NCBI GenBank assembly: GCA_949752795.1
Contig: OX457070.1
Coordinates: 42,492,185-42,556,184 of the forward strand
Source: Hyperoodon ampullatus
Taxonomy: Eukaryota > Chordata > Mammalia > Artiodactyla > Ziphiidae
Reading direction: 5' to 3'
DNA: 64,000 bases
Part shown: piece by piece, positions 22,301 through 34,663 of the stretch
Layout of the letters: the number at the start of each line of letters is the position of its first letter
How positions within the stretch are numbered: position 1 is the first letter of the stretch
Translations under genes and position numbers: made by a program
Notes under the pieces: model-generated
Told to the model about the DNA's origin: nothing
The model's input: only the letters and a program-made list of their open reading frames with translations
The model's database searches: none

Positions 22301-24729
22301 AACAAAGCAAGCAGATTTGAATTTATATATCACTTGTGTTATAACTTTGTAGTCTTCCGACATGTAGTTCCCATATTGGGCAAGTTCCATAGAGGAAGCA
22401 GCTTTTTCACCCTGAATAAAGCCCTCACCACAGGAATCCAAGGGGAGGGCATGAAGTACTTCAGATATCAATGGCCTCTAGTTCCCCTGGGAGGGATTAA
22501 AGTTACCATACAGGTGGGGAAAGCCAGGGTGTGCCAGAGGAAGACCTGTTAACTGCACTAGGAGTTATTCTTGCCACAGCTACTCTCCCTTCTGAGAGTT
22601 AATCTCTTCTCAGATATAAGGATTTCTGACCATCTGACAATATTGATCTTTTGGCCTCTCTGAAAAGAGTCAAAATTTTTTATGGCTTGGAAATTGTTTC
22701 GTCTGTTTGTTTTTCAGCTCACCATAACTTAACTTCAAGCTATAATATCTGAGGGAGAATCTAAATGCACAAAAAAAGTTTACATGATCCACAAATCCCA
22801 AGTGTATCTCTTCGTGGAATCATGGCATCCTAAGGGTGGAATGGACCTAAGAGAGGTCATAACCCATCACCTTTCACACCTGCAACTCTGAGTCATTCCA
22901 GGCTTCTCTCTTGAGTGTTCCCTTGAGCTAAGGCAATCTGTCCCACGTAGTTTAAGGGGACTTGGCATAGAGCTTCACGAAAGTTCTGTGATAAAAGAGC
23001 AAAGAAGGTTGTATCTCTCCACAAAGATGTAGAGAAATAGGAAGAGATGGTGCAGAAAAGGGAGGATATGTGGAAACAGGAGGTGGGGAATGAATAACAG
23101 GAAAAAGAAGAATTAGGGAAAATACTGAAAATCAAAAAAAAAATTCTGGAAACATGCACAAATTGAGATAGCCCAGGATATGAGTCAGAAGAGACTTAGT
23201 TAAAAAAAAGACAATCAAAGAAAAATAAGGAAAATGAAGATGAAGTTTTTGTTGTTGTCGTTCTCTTAACATAAGTTTACAGTTACTAAACCAGGCAGAA
23301 ATTAGAATTGTTATAATGTACTATACGTGTAGGGAACTAAATTTTTGAGGTAAAATATGATCATCCAAGGATATGGGCAAATCAAATGAAAAGATTCAAG
23401 ATGCAAAATAAAGCATACCGTACTTTTTTTTTTTAAGAAGTCACATTGAACAGCTAAGATCCCTTCCAAAATGTTTAATTTTCCTTCTCTTCACCGGCTT
23501 CCTCACAGTGAATTCACCAACATACCCCAATGTTAGTGGCACATAAATCAAACCTTTCATAAAAATCAGAAAAATAAAAATATATGAGCACAGGAGGCTC
23601 CTGATATTGGCAAGACTCCAATCCACATATACTCTTTGGCCTGATCCACTAATATTAAGAAGCCAGTTTGTTCTTAGCTCAGCAACGGGGAAGGTTCTAC
23701 CAACCTTAGTTTCCATGTACTGGTGTACTCTCTATTAGGAGCAAGATGTCTCCAACAAATTACTTCAGAATTGTCATATGAGATATTGCTGCAAGGTGTG
23801 TGAACTCTTCCTGACTACCAATTTGCAGCAACGCAGTGATTAAAGTATCAAAAGATTTTGAAAGTCTGGCTCAATGTATTTTTTACCAACAGCAGAGTAA
23901 GAGCTTAAGAAAGGATGTACCTTTCATGAGTGTGAAATCTATAGCAGGGAAGCCACCTCTTAGGATAAGACACTTGCATGCAATACAGGACACTCTGGAC
24001 CCAAGGAAGATCTAGTGCTGATCAACAATGAAGCAAACAAGGGTTCTGTCTAAACAAACAAACAAAAGCTCTTTGAAAGGTACAAGCTGCAGATCATATA
24101 GAATAATCTTAGCTGAAAAAATGTCAAAAAGGAAGCACAGTAACTCCCTTTCTGCCAAAGGCTGACTCCCTGGGAGGGGCTCCCAGAGCAGTCTTCAAGT
24201 CTGTTGACTTGTTTTTTCAAGCTGTTAATGTAACTCGCAGCTACATTGGTTTGTTTTGTTGTTGTGACATGGTCTCCATAGATGTGCATTGAAATTGTGC
24301 CCAGCTACACTGAAGCCAAGAACCATGCAATCTGGAGGTTGTGCAAGCAAGATTACAAGGCTCCAAGGTATCCAGTGCCTGAGCTGCTCATCTCTTCCAC
24401 TTACCTCGAAGCTTGGCTTGTCCAGCCTGGGCAACGGAATGCTGCACTGGGACCAGATCCAAATGCTTTAGAAAAGTGGCTACATTTGCAGGGAAGGAAG
24501 GGAGCTTTATCTTCACATCAGGGCTTTATTTGCATGCCTAGGGAATGGTCAGTGATAACCAGGACCAGTTTAGTGCCTATTTGTCTTTAGTTGTCCCTCT
24601 TCCTTTTTGTACAAAGCACAACTTGCTCATCTTTATTCCTCTCAGGAGTCTATCACCCTCATGTTTTCTTCATGCCCTGTGCATCTCAGGAAATGTATTT
24701 GCAAGAGATAACTTGATCCCCTCATTCAC
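22301..24729. other. Unique sequence, no gene seen
   Basis: Mostly unique. Around 22815-22870, 'tggaatcatggcatcctaag' followed by 'aatggacctaagagaggtca' resembles an old mammalian repeat I cannot assign. Open frames of 60-100 codons, for example 24282-24590, show no domain or codon bias that I can defend as coding. Confidence 0.45.
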
Positions 24730-24918
24730 ACCAATCTTAGCAAATAAAAATACAGGACATCCAGTTAAATTTGAATTTCACATAAACAACAAATAATTAT
24801 TTTTTTAGTGTAACTATGTCTCATGAACATTTGGGACATACATATACTAAGATAATTCATTGTTTATTTGAAATTCAAATTTAACTGGTTGTCCTATATT
24901 TTACCTGGCAGCCCTACA
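24730..24918. mobile_element. Palindromic MITE remnant
   Basis: A near-palindrome. 'ccagttaaatttgaatttca' at about 24761 is the reverse complement, nearly base for base, of 'gaaattcaaatttaactgg' at about 24870. The hinge lies around 24810-24840. It is a small internally inverted DNA transposon, mammal-wide by my memory of this motif, with no coding part. Confidence 0.75.
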
Positions 24919-25689
24919 CTAAAGAGTAAATGATTTGTGATGCTTTTACCTCTCCCAAGGATACTGCCTGAATTTTAACTTAGGGTTAAAGTCCCTATAG
25001 CTTAAACTAAATTAATAATTAGGAGATTTTAGCAACAAACGAGAAGAAAAACATATCATATGAGGTAAGTAATCACTTCTTATACTCAGCCATAAAGTCA
25101 CATTTTTTTAACTGCAAGACTATAACCTAGAGACAGAAAGCATCACTTGATTTTTACCTGCTTGGACTTAACGCTACTTATCAATGTTTATTTCAAATCA
25201 GACAATGTGATTGTTCACATTAATTGATGCTTTACTCTTCTAGATGGAGAAAATACAATTCAAAGATACAAGCCTCTGCCCCCAAACATCTATTCTCACG
25301 GTGTCTTCAGTGAAGCAGAGATACATGTGGTGTTAGATGAACATCCTAGGCCTCAGCTCACATCTCATCAAAAAAGACTTCACATGCCGTGTCTATAGAC
25401 AAAGCCAAGTATGAAACATATACTCTTCAAGTTCTCAGAAAACCTATAGTTAGGGTCAAAGAAAAGGAAGAGATATGAAAAGAATGGCAATCAAAGAGAA
25501 AATAGGAAGGAGAATGGATAAAAGAAAGAAGAAAATTAACTCAATACAAAAAATAATGTAAAGGGAGTGAAGGAGACACTTGGGCCGACCCCAATTACCT
25601 AGAATAGGTGGTTACCTTCTGGTGTGAGTTAAGGATCTCTGGGAAGAACCCTGTGGAAGATAACTAGAGATGAACTCATTTAACACCTA
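24919..25689. other. Unique sequence, no gene seen
   Basis: I see no gene or identifiable repeat. There is a purine-rich stretch near 25450-25550. Confidence 0.45.
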
Positions 25690-26165
25690 TTCCAACCTCC
25701 TTCTGCAATGTCTTCCTGTGTATTACAGAGGATGATAAACTGAAAACTGCCTTTTTCCACACTTCCTTGTTACTAGGGTTTGGGGTACGATAAGGGCTCC
25801 ATTATTATTAGATTCACTTTCAGAACATGAATTCAGACTCAGTAAAGCAAGGAGAGAGACTGCACATGAGGCATTGTTCTACTGCTGCACATGGAGTGTT
25901 AACTCCCCAGTTTAGCAGTAGTTTCCTGCCCACAGCTTCTCCATTTGATAGGCAGCATCCAGATCAAGACAAGTATAGCAGTTTCTTTGATGACTCAGTT
26001 GTGGTGTGGCATCACGATTTGTTTCTGGAAGCTCACCAGCCTAGAGTCTGTTTCTTCTGCCCACAGACCAGTTCTATAGACCATTGAATAACCTGTCATT
26101 AATATATTTCAGCTTAAACCAGCTAGAGTGGGTCTGTTCTCTGCAACTGAACACTAACTGATACA
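25690..26165 (+). repeat. Probable MaLR/ERVL-type solo LTR
   Basis: The end 'gcttaaaccagctagagtgg' with 'aacactaactgataca' is typical of the 3' ends of old mammalian LTRs of the ERVL/MaLR class. The start is unclear. I see no internal retroviral genes on either side, so it is solo or truncated. Confidence 0.5.
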
Positions 26166-26199
26166 AGCTGCTACTCCCAAAATATCTATTTCACTAGCC

Positions 26200-26379
26200 T
26201 AATGGTTCTCAACTTGGCAATATCTGGAGACATTTTTAGGTCACAAATGGAAGGGGGGTTACTCTTGGCATCTTATAAGTAGAGGCCAGAGATGCTACTA
26301 AACATTCTACAAGGCACAGAACAGACCTCACAACAAAGAACTGTCCAGTCCAAGATAGTGCCAAGATTGAGAAACCCTT
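26200..26379 (-). mobile_element. Small hAT-Charlie element, reverse
   Basis: It contains 'aatggttctcaacttggcaa' at one end and 'gccaagattgagaaaccc' at the other, with 'gcaatatctggagacattt' inside, and is the reverse of the copy at 32736-32944. The flanks 'cactagcc' and 'ccctagtc' look like an aged 8-bp target duplication. Confidence 0.75.
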
Positions 26380-26685
26380 CCCTAGTCCAGAATCCAATTT
26401 GAAACTTCATCATTAAAAATATAATATTTGCAGTATGTTGGTTTAACAAGAACTCTCTTTCATAATGCAAATAGCCCTCAAAAAATTACAGGCAAAGTTT
26501 TGTTCTTAGCCAATGTAGTATTAAAAACCACATTCTCTTTATTCTAAGATTTACATGATTTTCACATTGTTATATTTCTGCAGCCAGGTCATGACCTAAA
26601 ATTAAGGTATGCTTTTAATGTAGTGATATTTTTCTTATTATTTTAAATCAAAAAGTTATTATTAAAAATACAGTATATCTTAGCA

Positions 26686-26888
26686 CTAGTGGCTTCTTGA
26701 ATCAAGGAATGAGCGTAAGTTTACCAAATGGCACGCGGAGGAGAATCACTGGCAGTGAGCAAAGAGCACTGTAGTCTCAACCCTAGCTCCTTAATAGAAT
26801 CAGTGCAGAGCTTTTCATTGGTTTAAGCATGAGTCCCAGACATCAATATTTCTTCAATGCTCTTTGCAGCCAGAGTCAAGAACCACTA
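26686..26888. mobile_element. Small hAT-Charlie (MER5A-like) element
   Basis: The ends 'ctagtggcttcttgaatc' and 'gagtcaagaaccactaa' are inverted repeats of the hAT kind. The inside has 'gcatgagtcccagacatcaa'. No transposase. Confidence 0.65.
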
Positions 26889-29800
26889 ATTTAGGGCATC
26901 TTGGAGAATTTGGCCCCCTAAAGATAGAGAAAAGGGAATAAAAGGGGTGCCACTATAGGAAAGATAAGCAAAAAGTGATGGCAGATAACCAGACAGACTT
27001 CAGAACCTCACTCTTACAACCAGGACCAGACCTTGTTACTATTGCCGGAAAATCTGCTAACACTCCAGCCTTATAGCTCTTGAGTAACTTTCACAAGCTC
27101 TGTGGGGCCCAAAGAAAGCAATAAGTGGAGAAGTGAACTAATAATGGATCCAGACCAAAAGAAATGGAGAATGCTTTCATCTACTCCAACTTAGCACATA
27201 TTTAGAATCAAGATGTATCTTATAAATATATTTCATATAATTTGTAAATGTCTTATTCCCCAATGAAGTCTAGCTCCTGCCTTGAATGAAGGGGTGCTCT
27301 GTAGATGTTGGCTAAATTGAATTAAATATACTCCCTAAACGTGCTACTGACTTAAAATGTATGGGGAAGAGATATAAGCCCCCTTTAGAGGGGAGAGCAA
27401 AAATTCAGGAGAAAATAGTAAAAGGAGACAAAGGAACTAGCCCATTCCAATTGCCTCTTTCTCCAGCAGTGGAAGAGATCCTCACTGGTCCAAATAAACG
27501 TTGCCTCAGAAATTTGTTACTACTGCCAACCCAACATCCCTACTATTTCTTTGTTAATTTTTTTAAGTCAAAATTGACACAGTAAATTCTACAGTGTCCC
27601 CAACTGCCTCAAGACCCAGAGTGTAGACTTCTAAAGCCAGATCCTGGATAAGATTCTGAAACCATGCTCTGCTATACCCAAAAGGTGTGTTTAGGTGACA
27701 GGCCGTAATATTGCAGAGGACTTAGTCTCAAGGAGTAAGTAGAGTCTGAAGGCTTCATCTACCTCTTTAGAAACAATCACTCTAATCATGCCAGAAGTCA
27801 GTTTTCCTTTGTTTTACATTTATTTATTCAGAGACTTCTAAATATACGCTCCTCTGCTGAAACATTCTCTGGGCCCAAGTACAATAAAAACATTAATTAA
27901 AACACATGATTAGAAACACCCAGCGGCAAGGCTGGAACAGTATCAGATGAGCTCTGACATTTAAGTGTCAGTCATGGAAGATAAATCCACCTGCAGGTGA
28001 CCTGTACCATTCCCCCCACGCCGCCACCCCACCTGCAGCTCTGCCGTGGATTCCGGCCAGCCGATGCTGAGGTGCGTGCTCTCTGCAGATGGATGGCCAC
28101 ACTCAGTTATCCCATTTCTTTCCTCACCCTTGATTTGGCACAGTCTCTACCTGCCTCTCCTCTCATTTTGCAAGAAGCTAAAGAGAAATTCACAGAGTCC
28201 CCAAATTTGGCAGAGACCCAGACATGGGAATCTTACATAAGAGTTGGGCTTTGGTAGGGCAGGACTGAAGAGCTGGTTGTCCTCTGCTGAAAAGGGCCCT
28301 GAACTTTGTGGGCAGCATGATTCTCCCAGAGGTGTTCTACCCTTGGTTCTGGCTCCGAGCACTTCTGAATGCAGAGGCAGAAGCAGAATTAATATGGAAT
28401 ACACAATGGAAGAGTCAAAGGGAACACCACAGGGAATAGCATGGATTTCAGACAGTGTAGACATTTCCGATTTGGGGGGAGGGGGGCTGGCGGGGGGAAA
28501 TCCCATCTACAAAATAGACCTTCTACAAAATTACCATCTACATAATAGGTAATAAACCTTCACTCCCTTATGACATAGAAAATTCCCTAAATCCCAAATG
28601 TGTTTACACAGCCTAATTAGGCATGAAAATTTTAAATCTAGCGCAGGCCTGTTAAGAAGATCTTGTTATATGCAGACATGTTCTGTCAAGGGCACATATC
28701 TAGTGAGGGATGACATCAATAGGTAATATGACTTTGTTATAAGTTCTATCCGTTTCTTAAACGTTCACAAGTAAAACAAAAGCAAAAGATCTTAGCTTCC
28801 TTCTTTTATGTATGATTTTCCCACAAATCTCCCATTTTAGAAAAACAAGGAAAGAGATTTGAAAGAAAACAATAGCAGATCAATGTTAGGTAGGAATAGT
28901 ATTTCAAAAGTGGTGGGAACATGTTATTTTATGTTCCACTGGATTCTGTATTATTAATTCCTCTTTTTTTTTTCTTTAATGACAAAGTGCCAGTATCTTA
29001 TTACAAAGAGGCTACCACCAAAGAAGATAAAAATGCCTTTTATCATGCATCTGGCCCAAATTATATCTCTGGAACTCCTTTTCAATCAGCCATGGTGTTT
29101 TTCACAATTTTGTGATTTTGTCAAATTGGCTGAATCTCATGTGCTGCCTGCTACTACATTCTGAAGTGCCAGGCTGGTATCTAAGAGAAAAAATAACATT
29201 TTCCTTCACTCTTAACCCACAATCTGACTTCTCATGCTGAATTCAATCCCCAGCTAATTAGTTCAAGAGTAAGCAACTTTAACCAAGATTTGGTATTACT
29301 TTCCTGCTTCTGAGAGCTGGTCTTTCCCCAGATGTAGCTCTCTTGTTACCCTTTGCATTTTAAATAAGCCATTTTGGAGCACTGGCTCTTGTTTTTTCTT
29401 TAATGTATGCGCCCCTTGGGGCTGTACTTAAGCTTGTGATGGCTCTATGCCGACAGTCAGGGCAACAGAATACCTACAAGATTCAGCTTTGTCCTACAGT
29501 TGGCATCCATTGTGCAGCCCCAGCTGAACAGGGAGATTGCCAGTCAATTTTCTCAGAAATTCAGGGTCCCTAATATTCTAACATAAAGTCCTGAGTCTCC
29601 CTTAGCTTCCTCCATCTTGTTTGTTTTAAACATGCAGTAACATTTCCCTTATTGGCAGTTTCTGGAATAAAGAATTCCAAAGAAGTCAATTTTTCAGATA
29701 AAGAAAGACTTGCCAATGTAAGAGTTTGATAGAAACTATTTTTTAAATGTTAAATAGTTCTGGTGGGTCTCAAACAAGGTATGCCAAATGTATTTGACTT

Positions 29801-30781
29801 TTTCTTGATGAGTTACGGTCATCTTTAAACTATCAGTTATTTTACATTGGTGTATAAAACAATAACCGATGCGTAAAATTATTTGCCCCTACATTCAATA
29901 GGCCACTATGCTTTCTTGGTTACTTTGCCAAATTTTTATAATTTTATTTCTGTCCCTTTCCATACTATCAAACTATCAGTGTTCACTTGCACTGATGTTC
30001 ACATGTCGGTCCCTGGAAGCAAACTTTGGGTTCATTGCTTCCAGCTTGCAGATGGCTGGAAACCCAAACAAATTTGTTGTAACAACATCTACGTTAAAAG
30101 TAAATTAGTTCTGGATGGTATTCTGAAGCTCAGCCTTCTAATCTAAATGCATAAGCATCAGTACATGAATGTTCAGCATGTATCCTGTTTGCTCAAAGCC
30201 CTTTGAGCTCTTCATCTGTACCACACAGAAGAGCATTACCAGATACTTGTCCTTGGGTATTGCAAAGTCAACTTCAGCAATTTGTCCACTCTCAGAGTTC
30301 TCCCCTTTCCTTCCTGTTCTTATCTTCTCTTCATCCCTCTGGTTCCTTCTTTGAGCCATTTCAGTAGGCATTAAATCATCCATTGTGATAAGGAAAGAAA
30401 TCATGAAGGAAATAGCAAAATATTTTAATCAATGCAAATTGAACTTTGATTTTTGGGGGGTGATGGGCAGGAGTTAAAGGATTGGTGGGAGAAGGATAAA
30501 AGTACATTGAAATGAAAGATTTTACTTTTTAAATTTGCCTCTCACCAAAATGGAAGCATGAAGTTTGGCTATGATCACAAAGGCACAGGATACTCATATG
30601 TGGCCATCTCCCCAGGTTATAAAATCTCAACCTCTTTGACTAAAATCCCAACAGCTGTTTGAAATACCTGTCCAAGATGACCCAGACAAAGTTGACTTGG
30701 AGTGTCAAAAGAGCCTCCCGCCAAAAAAGATAAAAGTTCTTACTCAACCCTACACTATATGATGTTGGCATTGGTTGGGGG
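26889..30781. other. Long unique stretch, no gene seen
   Basis: The longest part of the window where I recognise no clear transposon. A somewhat GC-richer part at 27995-28100 and overlapping short frames at 27997-28552 (both strands) could suggest coding, but there is no family signature and no obvious exon boundary. It would be the first place to look for conserved non-coding DNA. Confidence 0.45.
28474..28497 (+). other. G-quadruplex-capable G-run
   Basis: Three runs of six G separated by A and by 'ctggc', i.e. G6-A-G6-CTGGC-G6. This is enough guanine for an intramolecular four-stranded structure. It does not belong to a recognised repeat. Confidence 0.7.
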
Positions 30782-30893
30782 TAGGGTGACCAATTCCCTG
30801 GCTTGCCAAGGACCATCCTGGTTTTGAAACCAAAACTCCCATGTCCAGGGAACCTTCTCAGTCCTAGGCACATCAGGACATTTGGTCATCCTG
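30782..30893. mobile_element. Short MITE-like DNA transposon remnant
   Basis: 'tagggtgaccaattccctgg' at the left and 'catttggtcatcctgg' at the right form imperfect terminal inverted repeats of an old mammalian element. About 112 bp, no coding part. Confidence 0.6.
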
Positions 30894-30919
30894 GTGGGAG
30901 ACAATCCCTCAAAGGTCTC

Positions 30920-31290
30920 TCATGTTTTCCCCCAGATGGTCACTTCTACCTTCAAAGCAAAACTTTTTATTTTTACAGTTAGCATTTCTAAGAATTCAAA
31001 GGATCCTCCTTATCTCCTTTTGCCCAGTCAGTCTAGATAATTATTTCTTAGTAACATCACTAGCATCGGTCTCCTCTTTCCTTATTGCCACCAGCTTGGA
31101 CTTTATTCCCTGATGCTGGGCTACTGTAAAACTTCCATGAAGTCTCCCTGTCTTCACTGCAATGTGCATGCCCTTCGCAAATTAATCTTTTGAAAACGCT
31201 GCTTTGCACAAGGTTCAGTCGAAGTCCCACCTCTTCCATGAAGCCTGGTATCTTTCCTGGCAGGAGGGAAAACATGACCAGGGTGGGAGA
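30920..31290 (+). repeat. Possible L2 fragment
   Basis: 'gtcccacctcttccatgaag' followed by 'cctggtatctttcctgg' resembles the forward L2 3' region, and the preceding pyrimidine-rich text fits loosely. The assignment is tentative. Confidence 0.35.
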
Positions 31291-31689
31291 AAGGAGTGGC
31301 AGAAGGTATCAGCTTAGTGAAGGTAGGGGTGCTGTGAGGCCAGTGCAGTCTATCGCTTCGCAGAAGCTGCTAAAGAACAAAATCAAGACAGGATGCAGAA
31401 GGGAGAGACAGGCAAGGCACAGAGGTCAGTAATCCAAAAAAGGTCGTCTGAGTCAACCACCAAGCCAAAGAGGCCTAGCCACAGACACAAATCCCCAGGA
31501 TCCATGTGGATATCCAAGAGCCACAGTGCACCAGGCTCAGCACACTAGACACAAGAGGGTCATACCAAGCAAATCCTTTGGAGAGCAGACTTTACCTCAC
31601 AGCTAGTTCAAGGCAGGGCTGGCCACGTGAGATGGGAAAGGAAACTGCAGTAGCAAAAACTGCCTGTCCCACCCTTTCCACAGCTAGCG

Positions 31690-31815
31690 GGTTCTAACTT
31701 GGAAAGCTGTTAATATATTAATGTATGCATCCCTTAAATGCAAAGACAACATCTTATAACTCTCTGAAATTCCCCACACCTAGCACAATATGTAGTCAAT
31801 AAACACTTGATTTAT
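31690..31815 (+). repeat. L2 LINE 3' end
   Basis: 'cacacctagcacaatatgta' with 'gtcaataaacacttgattt' is the L2 terminal sequence. Confidence 0.6.
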
Positions 31816-32735
31816 ATAGTATAAAATGTGCTGCCATATTCAAAAGGCCATGTGTGTAGGAAACCATGAGGAGCACACAGCAACTCCATTTCTTGTCAGG
31901 GAGTCTGGAAGTCATCTGCCTGGTTGGGGTTTAAGATGTGTTAATCAGCAAGTAGAGTGAACAAAAATTCTCCCTTTCCTCTTCTTAAAACTTCAGAGCA
32001 AACCATTAACTCTACTACTTCCTTTTGTATCTTAGTTTAAAACCTAAGCACAAGAAAAAATAATAACAAAACAAACTATCTTTCACCAAGACTGCAAACC
32101 AAGCCTCAGATCCAAAATAGCCTCATGTCTTCATGCTATAGTGTTTATTAGTACTTGAAGTTCAACCAGAGGGAATGAAAAATTGATCTAGTTCAGTTTC
32201 TCAACTTCAGAGTTCTCAGCACATATGCTAAATCACTTCTTGAGCAAATGTCATGGTGTGTCCATGCTGAGAATCCCTTTAAAATGATCAGGTCTTAAAA
32301 AGACTTTGCTAAGAATATATTTTTCATTCAGTAACATTTAGGAAAAAAAGATCCAACTTAAAATGAGGGCCTATTATGTTAGCTTTATAAGTGCAATCAC
32401 CTTTCTTTATTCACTGATTTATGAAGTCCCTTGAGTAAATAAAGGTAAAAACGTGTTAGTTAAGATTTACAAAAAATGTGCTATTGGAAATGCCTCAAGT
32501 GAGAGTCTTGTTTTAAGTGCCAGAGTAAACACCTGCAACTATAAAAGCAGACCACTGTATTATGTTTTCTATCAAAAAAAAACAGTGTCAGATGTTATTT
32601 TGGAATCTCTCGAGAAAAAAAAAATGGGAAGGCTTCAAAATGAATCTCTGATAAGAACCCGCGTGGCATGCATAATGCTAGAAGTATTATTAACCTAAAG
32701 AAAGTGACTACTCTAAACTTCGTAAATCATTAAAT
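31816..32735. other. Unique sequence, no gene seen
   Basis: AT-rich, with no recognised repeat or coding signal. Confidence 0.45.
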
Positions 32736-32944
32736 CAGGATTTCTCAATACTATTATCAATAGTCAAGCACTGTGGACATTTTGGACCAAATAATTATTT
32801 GTTTTGAGGGGCTGTCCTGTGCATGGTAGCATACAGATGCCAGTAGCAGCCTCCAGCCCCCACTAGTCATGAAAAACAAAAATGTCTCCAGACATTGCCA
32901 AATGTTCCCTGGAAGGCAAAACCACCCCCAGTTGAGCACCATTG
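32736..32944 (+). mobile_element. Small hAT-Charlie element
   Basis: It starts 'caggatttctcaatact' and ends 'cccagttgagcaccattg', with 'ggggctgtcctgtgcatg' and 'atgtctccagacattgccaa' inside. Imperfect flanks 'attaaatc' and 'attaaact' look like the 8-bp duplication. Same family as 26200-26379, opposite strand. Confidence 0.8.
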
Positions 32945-33041
32945 ATTAAACTAGAGAAACATTTTAAAAAGTGAAGTCTCTTAAGACAGTAGACTTAGAA
33001 GGACACAGCAAAGAATCAGTGATGTCAAGATGTCAAGGGAA

Positions 33042-33379
33042 ATACTTCCCTGTGGCTCAGTGGTTAAGAATCTGCCTGCCAATGCAGGGGATGTGGGTTC
33101 GATCCCTGGTCTGGGGAGATCCCTCATGCCACGGAGCAACTAAGCCCGTGTGCCACAATTACTGAGCCTGCGCTCTAGAGTCCACAAGCCACACCTACTG
33201 AAGCCCGCGTGCCTAGAGCTTGAGCTCCGCAACAGGAGAAGCCACTGCAATGAGAAGCCTGCACACCACAATGAATAGTAGCCCCCGCTCACTGCAACTA
33301 GAGAAAGCCCACGCACAGCAAGGAAGACCCAACACAGCCAAAAATAATTAATTAATTAATTAATTAATTAAAAAAAAAA
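33042..33379 (+). repeat. CHR-type SINE, long form
   Basis: Long form with an intact-looking B-box ('gggttcgatccc', the tRNA-like version). 'gcgctctagagtccacaagc' and 'aagacccaacacagcc' follow, with an (AATT)n tail at 33346-33370 and then an A-run. A perfect 14-bp duplication, 'agatgtcaagggaa', lies at 33028-33041 and 33380-33393. Confidence 0.95.
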
Positions 33380-33689
33380 AGATGTCAAGGGAACACTGCA
33401 CTAACAATATAATCAGCTTAGACAAGCAATAGAAACAATGCACAGGACTAAACATACCTGAAAAATGGAACCATAAATCTAACCAGCAAGAACTATGGTA
33501 TACTGAAGAAAATGAGAAAGGCCAGCATCTGTTGAAAAACATTTTTCTTAAATTTTTATCTGAAAAAAAAAATCAGTCTGGATCAAGTCAATCAGTTTCA
33601 CTCAGAAACAATCTACAAAGAATGACAATTCCCCTTCCCACTCCCCCAAAACACAAACCTACTTGTCAAGTATTGGTATTTTTATGTAT

Positions 33690-33785
33690 GCATCTATGAG
33701 TGTGAAGGCTAGCTTAGAACTCTCTGTATCCCCCATGCTTAGCAGTAGGTACTCAGTAAATATTTGATTTAAATGATAATAAAAA
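33690..33785 (+). repeat. L2 LINE 3' end fragment
   Basis: 'ctctgtatcccccatgctta' followed by 'gtaggtactcagtaaatatt' is the L2 terminal block. Confidence 0.6.
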
Positions 33786-33934
33786 TGCACCTTCATGTTC
33801 TAAAAGGTTTTAAAGAAGACATTTCAAAGAGTGGTGAAACGAATGATTTTGTACATCTCACCTGGAAATAAGAAGCTAAAGGAAAAACTCAGACAAAGCT
33901 CAGCAGAAATATCAGGGTGAGAAAAGCAAAGGTC

Positions 33935-34080
33935 AGAGAGTTGAAAAGACCTGAGTTAAATCCCAGCTGCATTGGTCCTAGATATGTGAATCTGGTTCCA
34001 TTTACTCTACTGTACTCTATAGAATGAGTACAATAATCCTACCTCAAAGGATAGTTAGGATAAGTACATAGATGAAGTAC
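33935..34080 (+). repeat. MIR SINE fragment
   Basis: Weak forward MIR: 'gacctgagttaaatcccagc', 'gatatgtgaatctggttcca' and 'atgagtacaataatcctacc'. Confidence 0.55.
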
Positions 34081-34301
34081 ACACAGTAAGAAAAAAAATC
34101 AGCTCTCCAAGATTAATAGAATTCTAACCACAAGTGCAATATCTACCCAAGTTAAGTTTTCTCTTTGAAGTCAGAAAGAGAAAAGTCTCAAATCATTGTG
34201 GACCTAAAACTAAGGGTTAACAAAGTCCCGCACCAACAATAATAATGCAAAAAATCATCAAGGAATACAAAAAAAGAAGACAGACACTTGTGATGGAAGT
34301 G

Positions 34302-34335
34302 TGGAATAAGCCAAGTGATGGAATAAGCCAAGAGG
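34302..34335. repeat. 17-bp tandem duplication
   Basis: 'tggaataagccaagtga' followed directly by 'tggaataagccaagagg', differing only near the end. A local replication-slippage duplication. Confidence 0.85.
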
Positions 34336-34663
34336 AGGGAAGATTCAGCACAGTAGAGAAAGAATTCTCAAGATGGTGTCAAAATGAATACCTCAGAAAC
34401 AAATGTGTCACAGGTTTAAAAAGCAACCAATCCTGATTGGAAAAGGAAGATAAAAGGTGATAGGATGGATTTCTCTAGGAAAGAAATAAAATGGAATTTG
34501 CAGATTATCCTACAGATTTTATCATGTAGAAAGTTGTATTGAGAGCCACTTTCAGAAAAGAATCAGTCACAGATTCAAAAAATAAAACAGCTAAGCAAAT
34601 GAAAATACAAAACAATTATTAACTCCAAGATAACTTAGAAACTGTATAAGAAATGTAATTTTA

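Noticed and set aside
27997..28552. Overlapping forward and reverse frames of 86-119 codons in a GC-richer patch
   Set aside because: No domain, no codon pattern and no supporting splice signals; frames of this length are expected by chance in this much DNA.
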